DNA of 28,048 bases from Thermoplasmatales archaeon ex4484_6. GTDB lineage: Archaea > Thermoplasmatota > Penumbrarchaeia > Penumbrarchaeales > Penumbrarchaeaceae. Positions within the stretch are counted from its first letter, which is position 1; every line of letters starts with the position of its first letter. The stretch is from the NCBI GenBank assembly GCA_002254385.1, contig NJDO01000026.1, positions 1-28,048 on the forward strand, given 5' to 3'. The translations under genes were made by a program, and so were the position numbers. This document shows positions 1-7,985 of this stretch, in pieces. Below the pieces are notes generated by a model that did no database searches, was not told the origin of the DNA, and saw only the letters and a list, made by a program, of their open reading frames with translations.

Positions 1-545
1 TCCAATCTGGACCATTGGAGAAAGTTGGAGATCAGGACGATGCAGCCTATCACCACAAGATATCTCTGTACCCCGGAGAACAATCTCCTCGAGGAAAGGA
101 TGAAGACCATGAGGAACATGAAATAGAATGTTCCCGCAAGGAATACGCCGATGTAATAGTAAAGTGGATAGTTCGAGGTCCTGAGATCGAGCGGCAGACG
201 ATAGTTCAGAAGTGGATAGAACACGAAGAAAACAGCATACAGCGAGAGAAAGATCAGACCGTATCCCGCATCCCTTCTCATCCCCTCACCCATTCCTGCG
301 GATATCCTGCGTGCCCTGATGACCCAGACGAAAAGAAGGATCAGGACCGATACCCAGATGAAGAAGGTGAGGATGTTCAGGGTGAGGATCAGGTTCTCAC
401 CGGATCTGTCCCCGCGCAGCACCGCACTGCGGAATGTATAGCTGGAGATGGTGTAGAGCACGACATTCAGCATTATCATGCCCAGCGCGAGCAGCAGCAA
501 CACCATGTTCTTTCTGAGACTTTCCCTTATCCTCTCCTTTCCCAT
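1..545 (-). CDS. Multi-pass membrane protein of unknown function, partial (3' end beyond window)
   Basis: The minus strand reads open from an ATG at 545 to the window edge (181 codons, no stop), so only the N-terminal part is visible. The protein starts MGKERIRESLRKN and then shows about five hydrophobic segments: a first helix rich in Leu/Met, a second after a short charged loop (LILTLNILTFFIWV), then a third to fifth separated by short Arg-containing loops. The positive-inside rule puts the N-terminus in the cytoplasm. I do not recognise the family. It lies 80 nt downstream of the hydA stop but has its own TATA-like element 27 nt before the ATG, which suggests a separate, leaderless transcript. 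The plus-strand ORF over the same bases is rich in His/Gln/Asp and looks like a shadow. Confidence 0.75.
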   Translation of the reverse strand, partial: MGKERIRESLRKNMVLLLLALGMIMLNVVLYTISSYTFRSAVLRGDRSGENLILTLNILTFFIWVSVLILLFVWVIRARRISAGMGEGMRRDAGYGLIFLSLYAVFFVFYPLLNYRLPLDLRTSNYPLYYYIGVFLAGTFYFMFLMVFILSSRRLFSGVQRYLVVIGCIVLISNFLQWSRL

Positions 546-564
546 GATGCAGTATGTATCCACA

Positions 565-580
565 GCATATTTATTCTTTA
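565..580 (-). promoter_or_regulatory. TATA-like promoter for the partial membrane-protein gene
   Basis: The minus strand reads AAAGAATAAATATGC here. The A/T core is centred about 27 nt upstream of the ATG at 545, the spacing expected when transcription starts at or next to the start codon. No Shine-Dalgarno sequence precedes the ATG, which fits a leaderless mRNA. Confidence 0.45.
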
Positions 581-625
581 CAGGAAATGAGACGAATACA
601 ACCTGGCTGGCACATCACCTGAAGT

Positions 626-1813
626 TTACGTCAATGTAATCTCCTCCATGTCCTTCTGGATATTGGCGTGGTTCTGGTTTGTGGGGATTATGCAGTTCGC
701 TTTCGTGCAGTTCCCCAGACCATCGATTGTATAATCATGTATGAGAAGCCCCCTGGGTGCGTGGACGGCACCAACACCCCTCCCCGCCCTGACCTCGATC
801 TCACCGCTCTCCTCCTCGAGACCCCGATCGAGCAGTTCATCGATGATCCCGATCGAATCCACGAGGGAATCCATTATCTCCACAAGCTGAGCTACATTGT
901 TCATGAACGGGTTGTGGCATACGGGCTTCAATCCGAACATACCGGCGACTTCCATGGCCTCCTTCGAGAGCATCGCATGGTTGAGATTGAATCTGGCAAG
1001 GGCCCCCACCATGTATGATTCCCTGTTGTGCCTCGTGTATTTCGCTGTGGAATGGGGGACCACGTACTCGTTAGTTATTGACAGATATTCCTCAACGGGC
1101 CACCGTCCACCGTCGGTGGATCCCAGATCACCGTCATAGAACGCATAGTTCTCGTCGTTCGTCAGGGCGATGAACTCGGTCTCCCTCGTGAAATCGGGAA
1201 GCCTGTCAGCATGGGCGAGCACAACACCTGCCACATCTGTGCATACACCCTTTGCATTCTCCAGCTCCTCCCTCATACCGAGAAGGGCCCTCTCAGTCGG
1301 TATCTCGGTGAACCCGCCGACCTCGAGGGTTATCGGGTGGGTGGCCCTTCCGCAGATCGCTTCCGACAGCATGTTGGCTGTCCTGTGAAGACCCACTATC
1401 TTCACGACCGCCTCCTTTGCGGTCTTCACGAGAGGGATCACGCTTCCCGCACCGAGAAGATCGGGTGCCACCAGATATCCGACATGGAGGGTGTGGCTCT
1501 GCAGGTTCTCCCCGTAGAGGGCGAGCCTCCGGAGAAGCTCCGTCTGTTTCGAGATCTCCACCCCCATGGCAGCCTCAGTGGCTTTCAACGAGGCAAGGGA
1601 ATGGCTGATCGAACAGATCCCGCATATCCTCGATGTGATATGGGAAAGCTGATGATAGCTCTTGCCCCTCACCATCGCCTCGAAGAACCTTGGAGCTTCA
1701 TCCACCTCCCAGAGCACCTTCTCCACCTTACCGGACCTGGCATTCAGATATATGTTGCCGTGTCCCTCGACCCTTGTCAGGTGCCTGACCTCTATATCGA
1801 TGTCCCTGCCCAT
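626..1813 (-). CDS. hydA: Group 3b-type [NiFe]-hydrogenase large (alpha) subunit, C-terminally truncated
   Basis: Start ATG at 1813 overlaps the hydD stop as TGATG; the protein is 395 residues. The N-terminus carries the RVEGHG motif (14-19) and the first nickel-site motif RICGICSISH, with Cys64, Cys67 and His71. The body aligns by eye with Pyrococcus HydA/Mvh-type subunits (EAPRFFEA near 40, APRGLLIHDYTIDG and IIPTNQNHANIQKD near the end). Intact family members continue about 40 residues beyond that point to a DPCxxCxxH motif that supplies the other two Ni ligands and is the maturation cleavage site. Here a TAA follows KDMEEITLT and no DPCxxC is present in any frame of the 80 nt before the next gene. 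As encoded, the protein cannot build a normal [NiFe] centre. It could be a decayed gene, an assembly or recombination break, or a repurposed subunit. Confidence 0.85.
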   Translation of the reverse strand: MGRDIDIEVRHLTRVEGHGNIYLNARSGKVEKVLWEVDEAPRFFEAMVRGKSYHQLSHITSRICGICSISHSLASLKATEAAMGVEISKQTELLRRLALYGENLQSHTLHVGYLVAPDLLGAGSVIPLVKTAKEAVVKIVGLHRTANMLSEAICGRATHPITLEVGGFTEIPTERALLGMREELENAKGVCTDVAGVVLAHADRLPDFTRETEFIALTNDENYAFYDGDLGSTDGGRWPVEEYLSITNEYVVPHSTAKYTRHNRESYMVGALARFNLNHAMLSKEAMEVAGMFGLKPVCHNPFMNNVAQLVEIMDSLVDSIGIIDELLDRGLEEESGEIEVRAGRGVGAVHAPRGLLIHDYTIDGLGNCTKANCIIPTNQNHANIQKDMEEITLT

Positions 1814-2559
1814 CAGATCGCCCCCTTCCTGTAATTGAACATGTTGAACCTCTTCATCATCTCGTCGAAGGAGACGCCGTACTTCCTGAGGACGTCCTTT
1901 GCGGCTTCCATCCTGGGATCGTCCAGATATCCCCTGCATCCCTCGCAGCCGTCACCGTGCGTGGGGCATATGGCATTGCACCCTGCCCTGGTGACGGGGC
2001 CCAGACAGAACTTGCCCAGTTCGAACACGCAGATGTTCTCGTTCTTCTTGCACTCGACACAGACGGGATAGCTGGGCAGCCTGGGTTCCTTTCCTATTGC
2101 CAGATGGGCCACGACCTTGGCGAACTCCTCCCTGTTGATCGGACAGCCGGGGATGCGGAAGTCCACATCAACGACCTCATCCACCGCTTTCGTGGGGAAT
2201 ACGTCGAACAATCTGTTCCCCTCGATGTCCGCCTCATCGTATACCTCTTTCTTCACCTCATCCACGGACCATTCGTTCCTCAGTCTGTTGACACCGCCGA
2301 TGCATGCACAGGCTCCCAGGGCCACGAGGATCCGGGCGTTCTTCCTAATCCTCTTCAGCCTCTCCTCGTCCATGGGCCTCATTATGGAACCCTCCACGAA
2401 CGCAATGTCATAATCGTCGGAGGATTCCTTCATGGCCTCCCTGAAAGATACAACCTCGACCACATCAATTAGGTCCAGTATCTTCTCCTCCAGGTTTATC
2501 ACCTGGAGCTGGCATCCCTCGCAGCTTGCGAAATCGAAAAAAGCCACCCTCGGTTTCAT
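1813..2559 (-). CDS. hydD: Group 3b-type [NiFe]-hydrogenase small (delta) subunit
   Basis: The 248-residue protein carries the iron-sulfur relay between the catalytic subunit and the HydB/HydG module. Proximal-cluster ligands are visible: CEGC (Cys13, Cys16), GAC with GG (Cys84) and PGCP (Cys139). The C-terminal third has the two further clusters typical of F420-nonreducing/sulfhydrogenase small subunits: CVECKKNENIC (167-177), then CLGPVTRAGC (185-194), C198 and CEGC (205, 208). There is no signal peptide, so the complex is cytoplasmic. I chose the ATG at 2559 because it shares its A with the TGA of the upstream hydBG gene (TGATG) and gives the start MKPRVAFFDF, as in homologues; a longer reading upstream would run into hydBG. 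It should be translationally coupled with both neighbours. Confidence 0.93.
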   Translation of the reverse strand: MKPRVAFFDFASCEGCQLQVINLEEKILDLIDVVEVVSFREAMKESSDDYDIAFVEGSIMRPMDEERLKRIRKNARILVALGACACIGGVNRLRNEWSVDEVKKEVYDEADIEGNRLFDVFPTKAVDEVVDVDFRIPGCPINREEFAKVVAHLAIGKEPRLPSYPVCVECKKNENICVFELGKFCLGPVTRAGCNAICPTHGDGCEGCRGYLDDPRMEAAKDVLRKYGVSFDEMMKRFNMFNYRKGAI

Positions 2560-4448
2560 CAGAACGCCTCCGGCATGTCCTTGACATCGGTATATCTGAA
2601 CACGGGCCCCTCGAGACATACGTATATCCCGTTCATCTGACAGTGCCCGCATTTTCCCACTCCGCACTTCATTCTTCTCTCCAGGGAGACAACGATGTTC
2701 TCGTCCGGAACCTCCTTCTTCTTCAGCTCGGAGATCACGAACTTGTACATAACCGGAGGTCCGACAACTATGGATATCGTTCTTTCCGGATCGAAATCGA
2801 GAGGTGGAATGAGGGTGGTGATCAATCCCACCTCACCGTCCCAGCACTCTCCCTCTCCGCACTGGTCCACCGTCTTCTTCACCAGAACATCGTTCTTCCT
2901 CGACCACTCCTGCAGGTCGTTACCGAAGAGAACGGCGCCGGGTTCCTTGCATCCGTAGAGAATGGTGACCTTTCCGAAATCACCCCTGTTCTCGAGTACA
3001 TACTCTATGAGCGACCTCGTGGGGGCTAGTCCGCATCCGCCGGATATGAAGAGTATGTCCCTGCCCGCAATCCCGGACACGTCGAAACCGTTCCCGAAGG
3101 GGCCCCTGATCCCTATCTTCTCGCCGACCTTCATCGTGTCCAGCTTGGTGGTGACATGGCCTATCCTGCGAACAAGAAGCTCGAATGTATCCCTGCCGGG
3201 CGACGATGCGATCGATATCGGAGCCTCCCCCACGCCGAAAATCGACACCTCCACGAACTGGCCGGGTCTGTATTCCAATCTCCTCCCGCTGTCCGGTCTT
3301 ATCTCGTACAGGGTTTCCATATCCGTCTGTCTCTCCTTCCTCAGGATGGTGGCGGGTTCGGGAATGAGAAGCCCTTCCTCCACCCCCGCCACCTTGACGT
3401 CGGGAATGGGGAAGTTCACCTTCTCGTGCATGGAGAACGATGCAAGCGTGTTCATTATCTCGCAGGGATCCGCTATGTCGGGGAGGCACTGGGTGGCGCA
3501 TCTGCCGCATCCGACACAGGCCACGAAGCCGTTCCTCATCGGAAGATAGAGGCCCTTCCTGTAGTACCGATGCCTGTACCTGTCCTTGATGTTCTCCCTG
3601 AAGATCTCTCCCCCGGCAACCCTGGTGAAATCACGGAGAAGGCAGCCGTCCCATGTCCTCACCCTCCTCCCCTCCTTCAGGTTGAGGCTCATCACGTCAT
3701 CAACATCATAACAGAAGCATGTGGGACAGACAAGGGTGCAGCTCCCGCACTGGAGGCATTTCTTGGAGTTCTCCTCCCATATGGGATGGTCGTAGTTCTC
3801 CTCGAGGAGCTTCTGCCACATGTACTTGTCAACCTTGAGCTTCCTTGCGTATCGGGAGGGGAGCTCCTTCCTCAGTCGTTTTACATGCTTTTTCTCCTCC
3901 AGTGTTGCCTCCCTCGTTTCGGAGTGGGTGTCCAGCAGCCTCTTCCCTTCCTCCGACCCTATCGTAACCGCAACGGTGTCCCCAAGGTCGGTCACGAGAA
4001 GATCGAAACCCGTTTCGACGACATGCGTTCCGAGGCTTCCGGCAAAGGACCTCTCGGAAACGTTGAGGATGTCGGAGGCTATGATGATCGTGTTCTTCCT
4101 TCTTGCATCGTAATGTTCATCCCTGTGGGTTCCCAGGTATATCTCGTCCATCTGCTGTATGGCAAGTACATCGTACGGATGGACGCCCAGAAGGATCCTC
4201 TTCCCTTCGTCTATGTTCGCAAGGACCTCGAACGGTTTCGATATATCGAAGGTCATAAGGTCCTCGTGTGTCGGAAGGAGATACTTCTTGGGAGGAAGTA
4301 TGGTAACATCATAATCGAGCCTCAGCTCCTCGGCACTCTCGAGCGGAGCGTACTGGAACCTGCTCCCCCTGGCCCTGACACCTATCACTTCCCCCTCATT
4401 CTCCTTTATCAATCTGTCGACGAAGTTCAACCATTCCCTCTTGCTCAT
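2559..4448 (-). CDS. hydBG: Fused hydrogenase beta-gamma subunit (HydB ferredoxin domain + HydG FAD/NAD(P) domain)
   Basis: This 629-residue protein combines two normally separate subunits. Residues 1 to about 340 match HydB: the MPP/LPPKK region near 52, a first 4Fe-4S motif CLQCGSCTLVC (231-241) with extra Cys, the TWDGC...VAGG segment (265-279), and a second motif CVGCGRCATQC (311-321). Residues from about 365 to 629 match HydG of the ferredoxin-NADP reductase family: RPGQFV (393-398), a flavin-binding PISIASSP, an NAD(P)-binding ISGGCGLAPTRS near 470, and a C-terminal 2Fe-2S motif with Cys595, 600, 603 and 611. The role is electron exchange between NAD(P)H and the iron-sulfur chain of HydD. 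The ATG at 4448 fits HydB homologues; in-frame ATGs at 4496, 4508 and 4601 could add 16, 20 or 51 residues. Predicted operon order is hydBG-hydD-hydA. Confidence 0.9.
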   Translation of the reverse strand: MSKREWLNFVDRLIKENEGEVIGVRARGSRFQYAPLESAEELRLDYDVTILPPKKYLLPTHEDLMTFDISKPFEVLANIDEGKRILLGVHPYDVLAIQQMDEIYLGTHRDEHYDARRKNTIIIASDILNVSERSFAGSLGTHVVETGFDLLVTDLGDTVAVTIGSEEGKRLLDTHSETREATLEEKKHVKRLRKELPSRYARKLKVDKYMWQKLLEENYDHPIWEENSKKCLQCGSCTLVCPTCFCYDVDDVMSLNLKEGRRVRTWDGCLLRDFTRVAGGEIFRENIKDRYRHRYYRKGLYLPMRNGFVACVGCGRCATQCLPDIADPCEIMNTLASFSMHEKVNFPIPDVKVAGVEEGLLIPEPATILRKERQTDMETLYEIRPDSGRRLEYRPGQFVEVSIFGVGEAPISIASSPGRDTFELLVRRIGHVTTKLDTMKVGEKIGIRGPFGNGFDVSGIAGRDILFISGGCGLAPTRSLIEYVLENRGDFGKVTILYGCKEPGAVLFGNDLQEWSRKNDVLVKKTVDQCGEGECWDGEVGLITTLIPPLDFDPERTISIVVGPPVMYKFVISELKKKEVPDENIVVSLERRMKCGVGKCGHCQMNGIYVCLEGPVFRYTDVKDMPEAF

Positions 4449-4600
4449 TGCCTGGATCCTGATTCCCCCTTGTTCATCATGTTGCACGGTTCCCATCCTT
4501 TCCTTCATCCCTGAAAGCACTCGAACGACCGCGTGGGACCATGTTCCGGAAGAATGAAGAGTGCGAGTCCCGTCATGGTCACCAACGATCAACCCGCTCA

Positions 4601-4615
4601 TTGATATATCAAATT
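4601..4615 (-). promoter_or_regulatory. TATA box of the hyd operon, inside a perfect palindrome
   Basis: The sequence TTGATATATCAA (4601-4612) is a 12-bp perfect palindrome followed by AATTT. On the minus strand it gives a TATA element (TTTGATATATC). Transcription would start near 4580, leaving a leader of about 130 nt before the preferred hydBG start at 4448, or about 70-85 nt before the ATGs at 4508 and 4496. The palindrome could also serve as a binding site for a dimeric repressor. That part is inference. Confidence 0.5.
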
Positions 4616-4704
4616 TACGTGATTGTGCATGAACACCGGAATGTGCCAGTATCGCACGCATGTATGCATTCCCGCTGAATCTTCACTTTCGGCCCCCCCA
4701 CGTG

Positions 4705-4717
4705 AAAAGTGTATATC
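4705..4717 (+). promoter_or_regulatory. TATA box of priS
   Basis: AAAAGTGTATATC is centred about 28 nt before the ATG at 4740. No Shine-Dalgarno lies before that ATG, so a leaderless transcript is likely. This spacing is the main reason for preferring 4740 over the upstream in-frame ATG at 4623, which would lie upstream of the promoter. Confidence 0.55.
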
Positions 4718-4739
4718 CCCCGGAATATCTGAGACGACG

Positions 4740-5978
4740 ATGAGGCCCTCGGATGGATCCGGACCCTCAAGGGAGCTCTCCTTCATGAAAGCCTGCTTCA
4801 GGAACCACTACAGCAGGCCGCAGGTGGAACCACCTTTCAGGTTCACCAGAAGGGAGTGGGGATTCTTTCCCTTCGGCGGGAAGATGATGTTCCGCCACAT
4901 GGCCTTTCTGAAGAAGGAAGATATCTTCCGCTTCTTCAGGGAATCGGTCCCCATGCACGCATACTACTCCGTCGCATATTACGGGGACCCTTCTCTCCAG
5001 CCGATGGGGGAGAAGTTCCGTACCTGGATGGGGGCCGATCTCGTGTTCGATCTCGATGCCGATCATCTCCCGGATGCCGACAGCATGACCTATCCGGAAC
5101 AGCTTGCGAAGGTGAAGGATGAGGTGGATGGACTGCTCCGCGACTTCATTCTCGATGACCTGGGGTTCCCCGAGGAACATACACATCTTCATTTCTCCGG
5201 CGGGAGGGGATACCACATCCACGTGAGGGATCCGGCGGTTCTGGAACTCGACAGCAGGGACAGAAGGCAGATCGTGGACTACATTACGGGGAGGAACATC
5301 GATTTCGACGTCCTGTTCCCGAAGAAGACAGTGGAGGTGAATCCGAGGTTCGGCTCCTCAAAGATGGTTAGGAATTTCAGGGACCGGAACTACGGGGGAT
5401 GGGTGTCCAAGATCTACGCAGGGAAGGACGCACTTATCAGGGACCTTATGGATCTGGAAGACCGGAAGAAAAGGGTGAAGAGGCTTCTCCGGGTCTCTTC
5501 AGACAAGGGCCTCGGCATAGGAGAGAGGAAATGCGAATCCATAATCGATGACCTTTTCTACAAGGGGAAGAAGAATTCGGCCATAAGAATGCTCGATGAG
5601 GACAAGTTCACGATCACCTCGAAGAACACGATGGACAATGATTTTCTCCGTTTATGTACCGCATATTCCTCCATCAATCTCAAGGGAGAGACCGATGAAC
5701 CCGTAACCACAGATATCAAGCGGTTGATAAGATGCCCGGGCTCCCTGCACGGCAAGACCGGTCTGAAGGTCATGGAAGTGGACAGGGACCGGCTGGATCG
5801 ATTCGATCCGCTGAGGGATGCCGTGGCACTGCCGTCGGACCCCGTCAAGGTAAGACTGCCGGATGAATTCGAGATGGACATGGGGGGCAGGAGCTGGAAA
5901 CTCGACGCGGGGGATGCCGAGGTCCCCCGGTATCTGGCCTATTTTCTGGTTGCGAGAAGGCTCGCCATCATATCCTGA
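4740..5978 (+). CDS. priS: DNA primase small (catalytic) subunit PriS
   Basis: The 412-residue protein makes RNA/DNA primers for replication together with PriL, which is not in this window. The metal-binding motif is clear: DLVFDLDADH with Asp104 and Asp106. The nucleotide-binding SGGRGYH motif follows at 153-159, and the C-terminal half has RLIRCPGSLHGKTGLKV, characteristic of archaeal/eukaryotic PriS. The length is somewhat above the 330-400 residues common in archaea, with the extra mass in a charged region around 215-290. I see no clustered Cys/His set like the zinc knuckle known from Pyrococcus PriS. The start MRPSDGSGPSREL is set by the promoter. The 3' end overlaps the convergent gene 5968-7089 by 11 nt. 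The GINS and tsr3 genes lie just beyond, a common archaeal replication neighbourhood. Confidence 0.95.
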   Translation: MRPSDGSGPSRELSFMKACFRNHYSRPQVEPPFRFTRREWGFFPFGGKMMFRHMAFLKKEDIFRFFRESVPMHAYYSVAYYGDPSLQPMGEKFRTWMGADLVFDLDADHLPDADSMTYPEQLAKVKDEVDGLLRDFILDDLGFPEEHTHLHFSGGRGYHIHVRDPAVLELDSRDRRQIVDYITGRNIDFDVLFPKKTVEVNPRFGSSKMVRNFRDRNYGGWVSKIYAGKDALIRDLMDLEDRKKRVKRLLRVSSDKGLGIGERKCESIIDDLFYKGKKNSAIRMLDEDKFTITSKNTMDNDFLRLCTAYSSINLKGETDEPVTTDIKRLIRCPGSLHGKTGLKVMEVDRDRLDRFDPLRDAVALPSDPVKVRLPDEFEMDMGGRSWKLDAGDAEVPRYLAYFLVARRLAIIS

Positions 5979-7089
5979 CCAGCGAGGAATGGTCATCATC
6001 ACCACCATCCCCGCCGCCCCTCCTGAAAATGAAGAATGCCAGAAGGAGGAGTATGAACGCCAGAACCGATACGCCAATTATCAGCAGAATCGGATTGGAC
6101 ATCCCCTCCGCGGGAATATCGTTCCCGGGGCCCGGTGTCGGATTGTAGGGGTTCTCGTTATCGGAATCCGTGTCCGTATCCGTGGGAGTTTCCGGGATCT
6201 CTATCCTGGACCTCCTGAGCGTCAGATCGATGGTTATCTCGCTCGTGGAGGCCGGTTCGAGCGTCTCCGGGTCATCCGCATCGGTGTACGCGGAAATGAC
6301 GAGCTCGAGCTCCTCATCCTCTTCTATCTCCAGGGGTGCCTTGATTATCAGTGTGGAATTGAAGGTGTCTCCCGGCCGAAGATCGGTGTACCTGTATGTA
6401 TCAAGGGATGTTTCGAACCCTTTCTCATCCAGGTAGTCCATGAGGGGGATGTCGATATTCACGTTCTCCTCCATGTTTCCGGCATTCTTCACGGAAAGGG
6501 AATAGATCAACCTGTCCCCGGCTTCAAGGGAGACGGGTGATGTGGGTGTGGTCAGATTTATCAGATGATACAGCTCGGGATAGATGACCGCGGTGACCGT
6601 TGTCTCCCCGCTCGGAACTCCAGTTCCCGTGTATGAGGCGGTTACGACCATCCTGCCTTCCACATCCTCCGACAGCCCGGGAGGTACCGGTATGCCCTCA
6701 TCGATATCGGGGTTGTAAACCGAGGGATCGAACCTGACCGTGAAAGGTTCGGGGCCGTCGTTCCTCTTGAACAGCTTGGAGCTCCCTCCCACGGCGTCAT
6801 CGTCGTAGAATACCTCCGCATGCCACATCCTTCCGGTGGGCTGGCCGCCCTTCAGCTCATGGACCTCCACCGAGAGCGAGACCGAGACCGTTTGACCAAG
6901 TCCCAGCTGACCGGGGTCTATCTCCCCGTGCACGTCCAGCTTTCCCTGTTCCGGGTCGGATGGATCGACCGAGATGTAATACGTGTCATCCTCGAGGGCT
7001 GCCTCCACTCCGAGAGCACCGTCCGGGAGCCGGATGCTGCAGACTATGAACCCCATCACAACGAGAACGGGCAGCCAATGGCTTCTCAT
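5968..7089 (-). CDS. Secreted, C-terminally membrane-anchored protein, function unknown
   Basis: The 373-residue protein has a signal peptide or N-terminal anchor at 1-28 (MRSHWLPVLVVMGFIVCS...), an extracellular beta-rich region, and a C-terminal helix near 338-360 (ILLIIGVSVLAFILLLLAFFIF) followed by a short Gly/Asp-rich tail with Arg. The central part, SLEAGDRLIYSLSVKNAGN and onward, resembles CARDB/COG1361-type Ig-like domains of archaeal envelope proteins. Just before the anchor is an acidic Thr/Asp/Pro/Asn stalk (TPTDTDTDSDNENPYNPT), a typical glycosylated spacer. The start ATG 7089 sits about 26 nt downstream of a TATA box and gives the signal sequence directly. No enzymatic motif is seen; it is probably a surface or adhesion-type protein. 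Confidence 0.8.
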   Translation of the reverse strand: MRSHWLPVLVVMGFIVCSIRLPDGALGVEAALEDDTYYISVDPSDPEQGKLDVHGEIDPGQLGLGQTVSVSLSVEVHELKGGQPTGRMWHAEVFYDDDAVGGSSKLFKRNDGPEPFTVRFDPSVYNPDIDEGIPVPPGLSEDVEGRMVVTASYTGTGVPSGETTVTAVIYPELYHLINLTTPTSPVSLEAGDRLIYSLSVKNAGNMEENVNIDIPLMDYLDEKGFETSLDTYRYTDLRPGDTFNSTLIIKAPLEIEEDEELELVISAYTDADDPETLEPASTSEITIDLTLRRSRIEIPETPTDTDTDSDNENPYNPTPGPGNDIPAEGMSNPILLIIGVSVLAFILLLLAFFIFRRGGGDGGDDDHSSLVRI

Positions 7090-7109
7090 ATTTTCATGAT
7101 TGTCCCAGG

Positions 7110-7120
7110 TATTATAAAAG
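7110..7120 (-). promoter_or_regulatory. TATA box for the membrane-anchored protein gene
   Basis: The minus strand reads CTTTTATAATA, centred 26 nt before the ATG at 7089. The distance implies a start of transcription at the start codon. It is part of a divergent promoter region shared with the GINS gene. Confidence 0.55.
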
Positions 7121-7145
7121 AGAGACGGTGCCAAGGGGTAATCGA

Positions 7146-7157
7146 CACTTATATCTT
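7146..7157 (+). promoter_or_regulatory. TATA box of the GINS-tsr3 operon
   Basis: CACTTATATCTT lies about 45 nt before the ATG at 7197, predicting a transcript start near 7178 and a leader of about 20 nt. The leader contains a weak AGGTG at 7182-7186, 10 nt before the start. Confidence 0.45.
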
Positions 7158-7196
7158 GATAGATGCAATTGACCGTCAGATACAGGTGTTTCAGGC

Positions 7197-7985
7197 ATGA
7201 ACGAGGAGAGCTCGATGACCTTCCAGGAACTGGGGGAGGTCCAATCCGCGGAAAGAGGATCCACGGCCCTGACGAAGCTTCCGGATCAGTTCTACGAGAG
7301 GGCTGCAACCTACCTCAAATGGCTCCTCACGGAGATCGAGAACAGTCCTTCGGGGAAGAACAGCGAGCCCGATGCTTCATACTACAGGAGATCCGAGGAG
7401 TACCGACGGGCGAAGGACGTGATGGAGAGGATATACTCCACGAGGGAGAGGAAGATAGTCCTCGCGGCCCTCAACTCGTCAAGGGGCGTCACCCAGTCAA
7501 CCGAGAACATGGTGCATGACGAGGAGGAGCTCTACTATTCCCTCAAGATGGAGCTGGAGACAATAAGGGACAGGATACTTAGGTACGACAGACTTCACAG
7601 GAGACCGGACACACTGAGAGCGGAGACCGGAATAAATACATCGACAGATGATTTCGTCTCGGAAGGGGAAACGGCCCCGGGACGGGCTCCTTCCGTAGGG
7701 GACTCGGAAGTGAAGGCTCCCGCCCCGGAGGTCAGCGCCGAGAAGAAGAAGGGGTCCCTGAAAGGGGAAGCGGTCGAGAACTTGAAAGAAAAGGAAGACA
7801 AGGGTGAGGAAGCCTCGGGTCCTGATCTGGTCGTCATCAGAGCGCTCAAGGACATAGAACCTTTTGTCGGGATCGACGGAGGTACGGTATCGTTGAGGAG
7901 GGAGGACATTGCCTCGATACCGTTTCAGGTCGCTGAAGTGCTTGTCAAGGGTGGCATGGCCCAGATATTGGAGGAAAGGGGATGA
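7197..7985 (+). CDS. gins51: Archaeal GINS complex protein, Gins51 type (A-domain then B-domain)
   Basis: The 262-residue protein is predicted to be a subunit of GINS, which joins MCM and GAN/Cdc45-like protein in the replicative helicase. The N-terminal helical A-domain covers about 1-135 (YLKWLLTEIE, then YRRAKDVMERIYSTRERKIVLAAL and the acidic helix with YSLKMELETIRDRI). The small C-terminal B-domain is at about 205-260, with VIRALKDIEPFVGIDGG and DIASIPFQVAEVLVKGGMAQIL matching the family pattern. The A-then-B order defines the Gins51/Sld5-Psf1 type. Between them lies a 65-70 residue Glu/Lys/Pro/Gly-rich stretch that is almost certainly disordered and longer than in most family members. 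The stop overlaps the tsr3 start (ATGA), so the two are co-translated. priS nearby supports the assignment. Confidence 0.88.
   Translation: MNEESSMTFQELGEVQSAERGSTALTKLPDQFYERAATYLKWLLTEIENSPSGKNSEPDASYYRRSEEYRRAKDVMERIYSTRERKIVLAALNSSRGVTQSTENMVHDEEELYYSLKMELETIRDRILRYDRLHRRPDTLRAETGINTSTDDFVSEGETAPGRAPSVGDSEVKAPAPEVSAEKKKGSLKGEAVENLKEKEDKGEEASGPDLVVIRALKDIEPFVGIDGGTVSLRREDIASIPFQVAEVLVKGGMAQILEERG

Noticed and set aside
15..590. Plus-strand frame at the window start
   Set aside because: The minus strand encodes a coherent multi-helix membrane protein with its own promoter; the plus reading is a Glu/Gln/His-rich shadow.
3156..4514. Long plus-strand frame of 452 codons opposite hydBG
   Set aside because: It is antisense to clear HydB/HydG motifs, its protein has no recognisable domain, and the biased codon use of the true gene explains the open frame.
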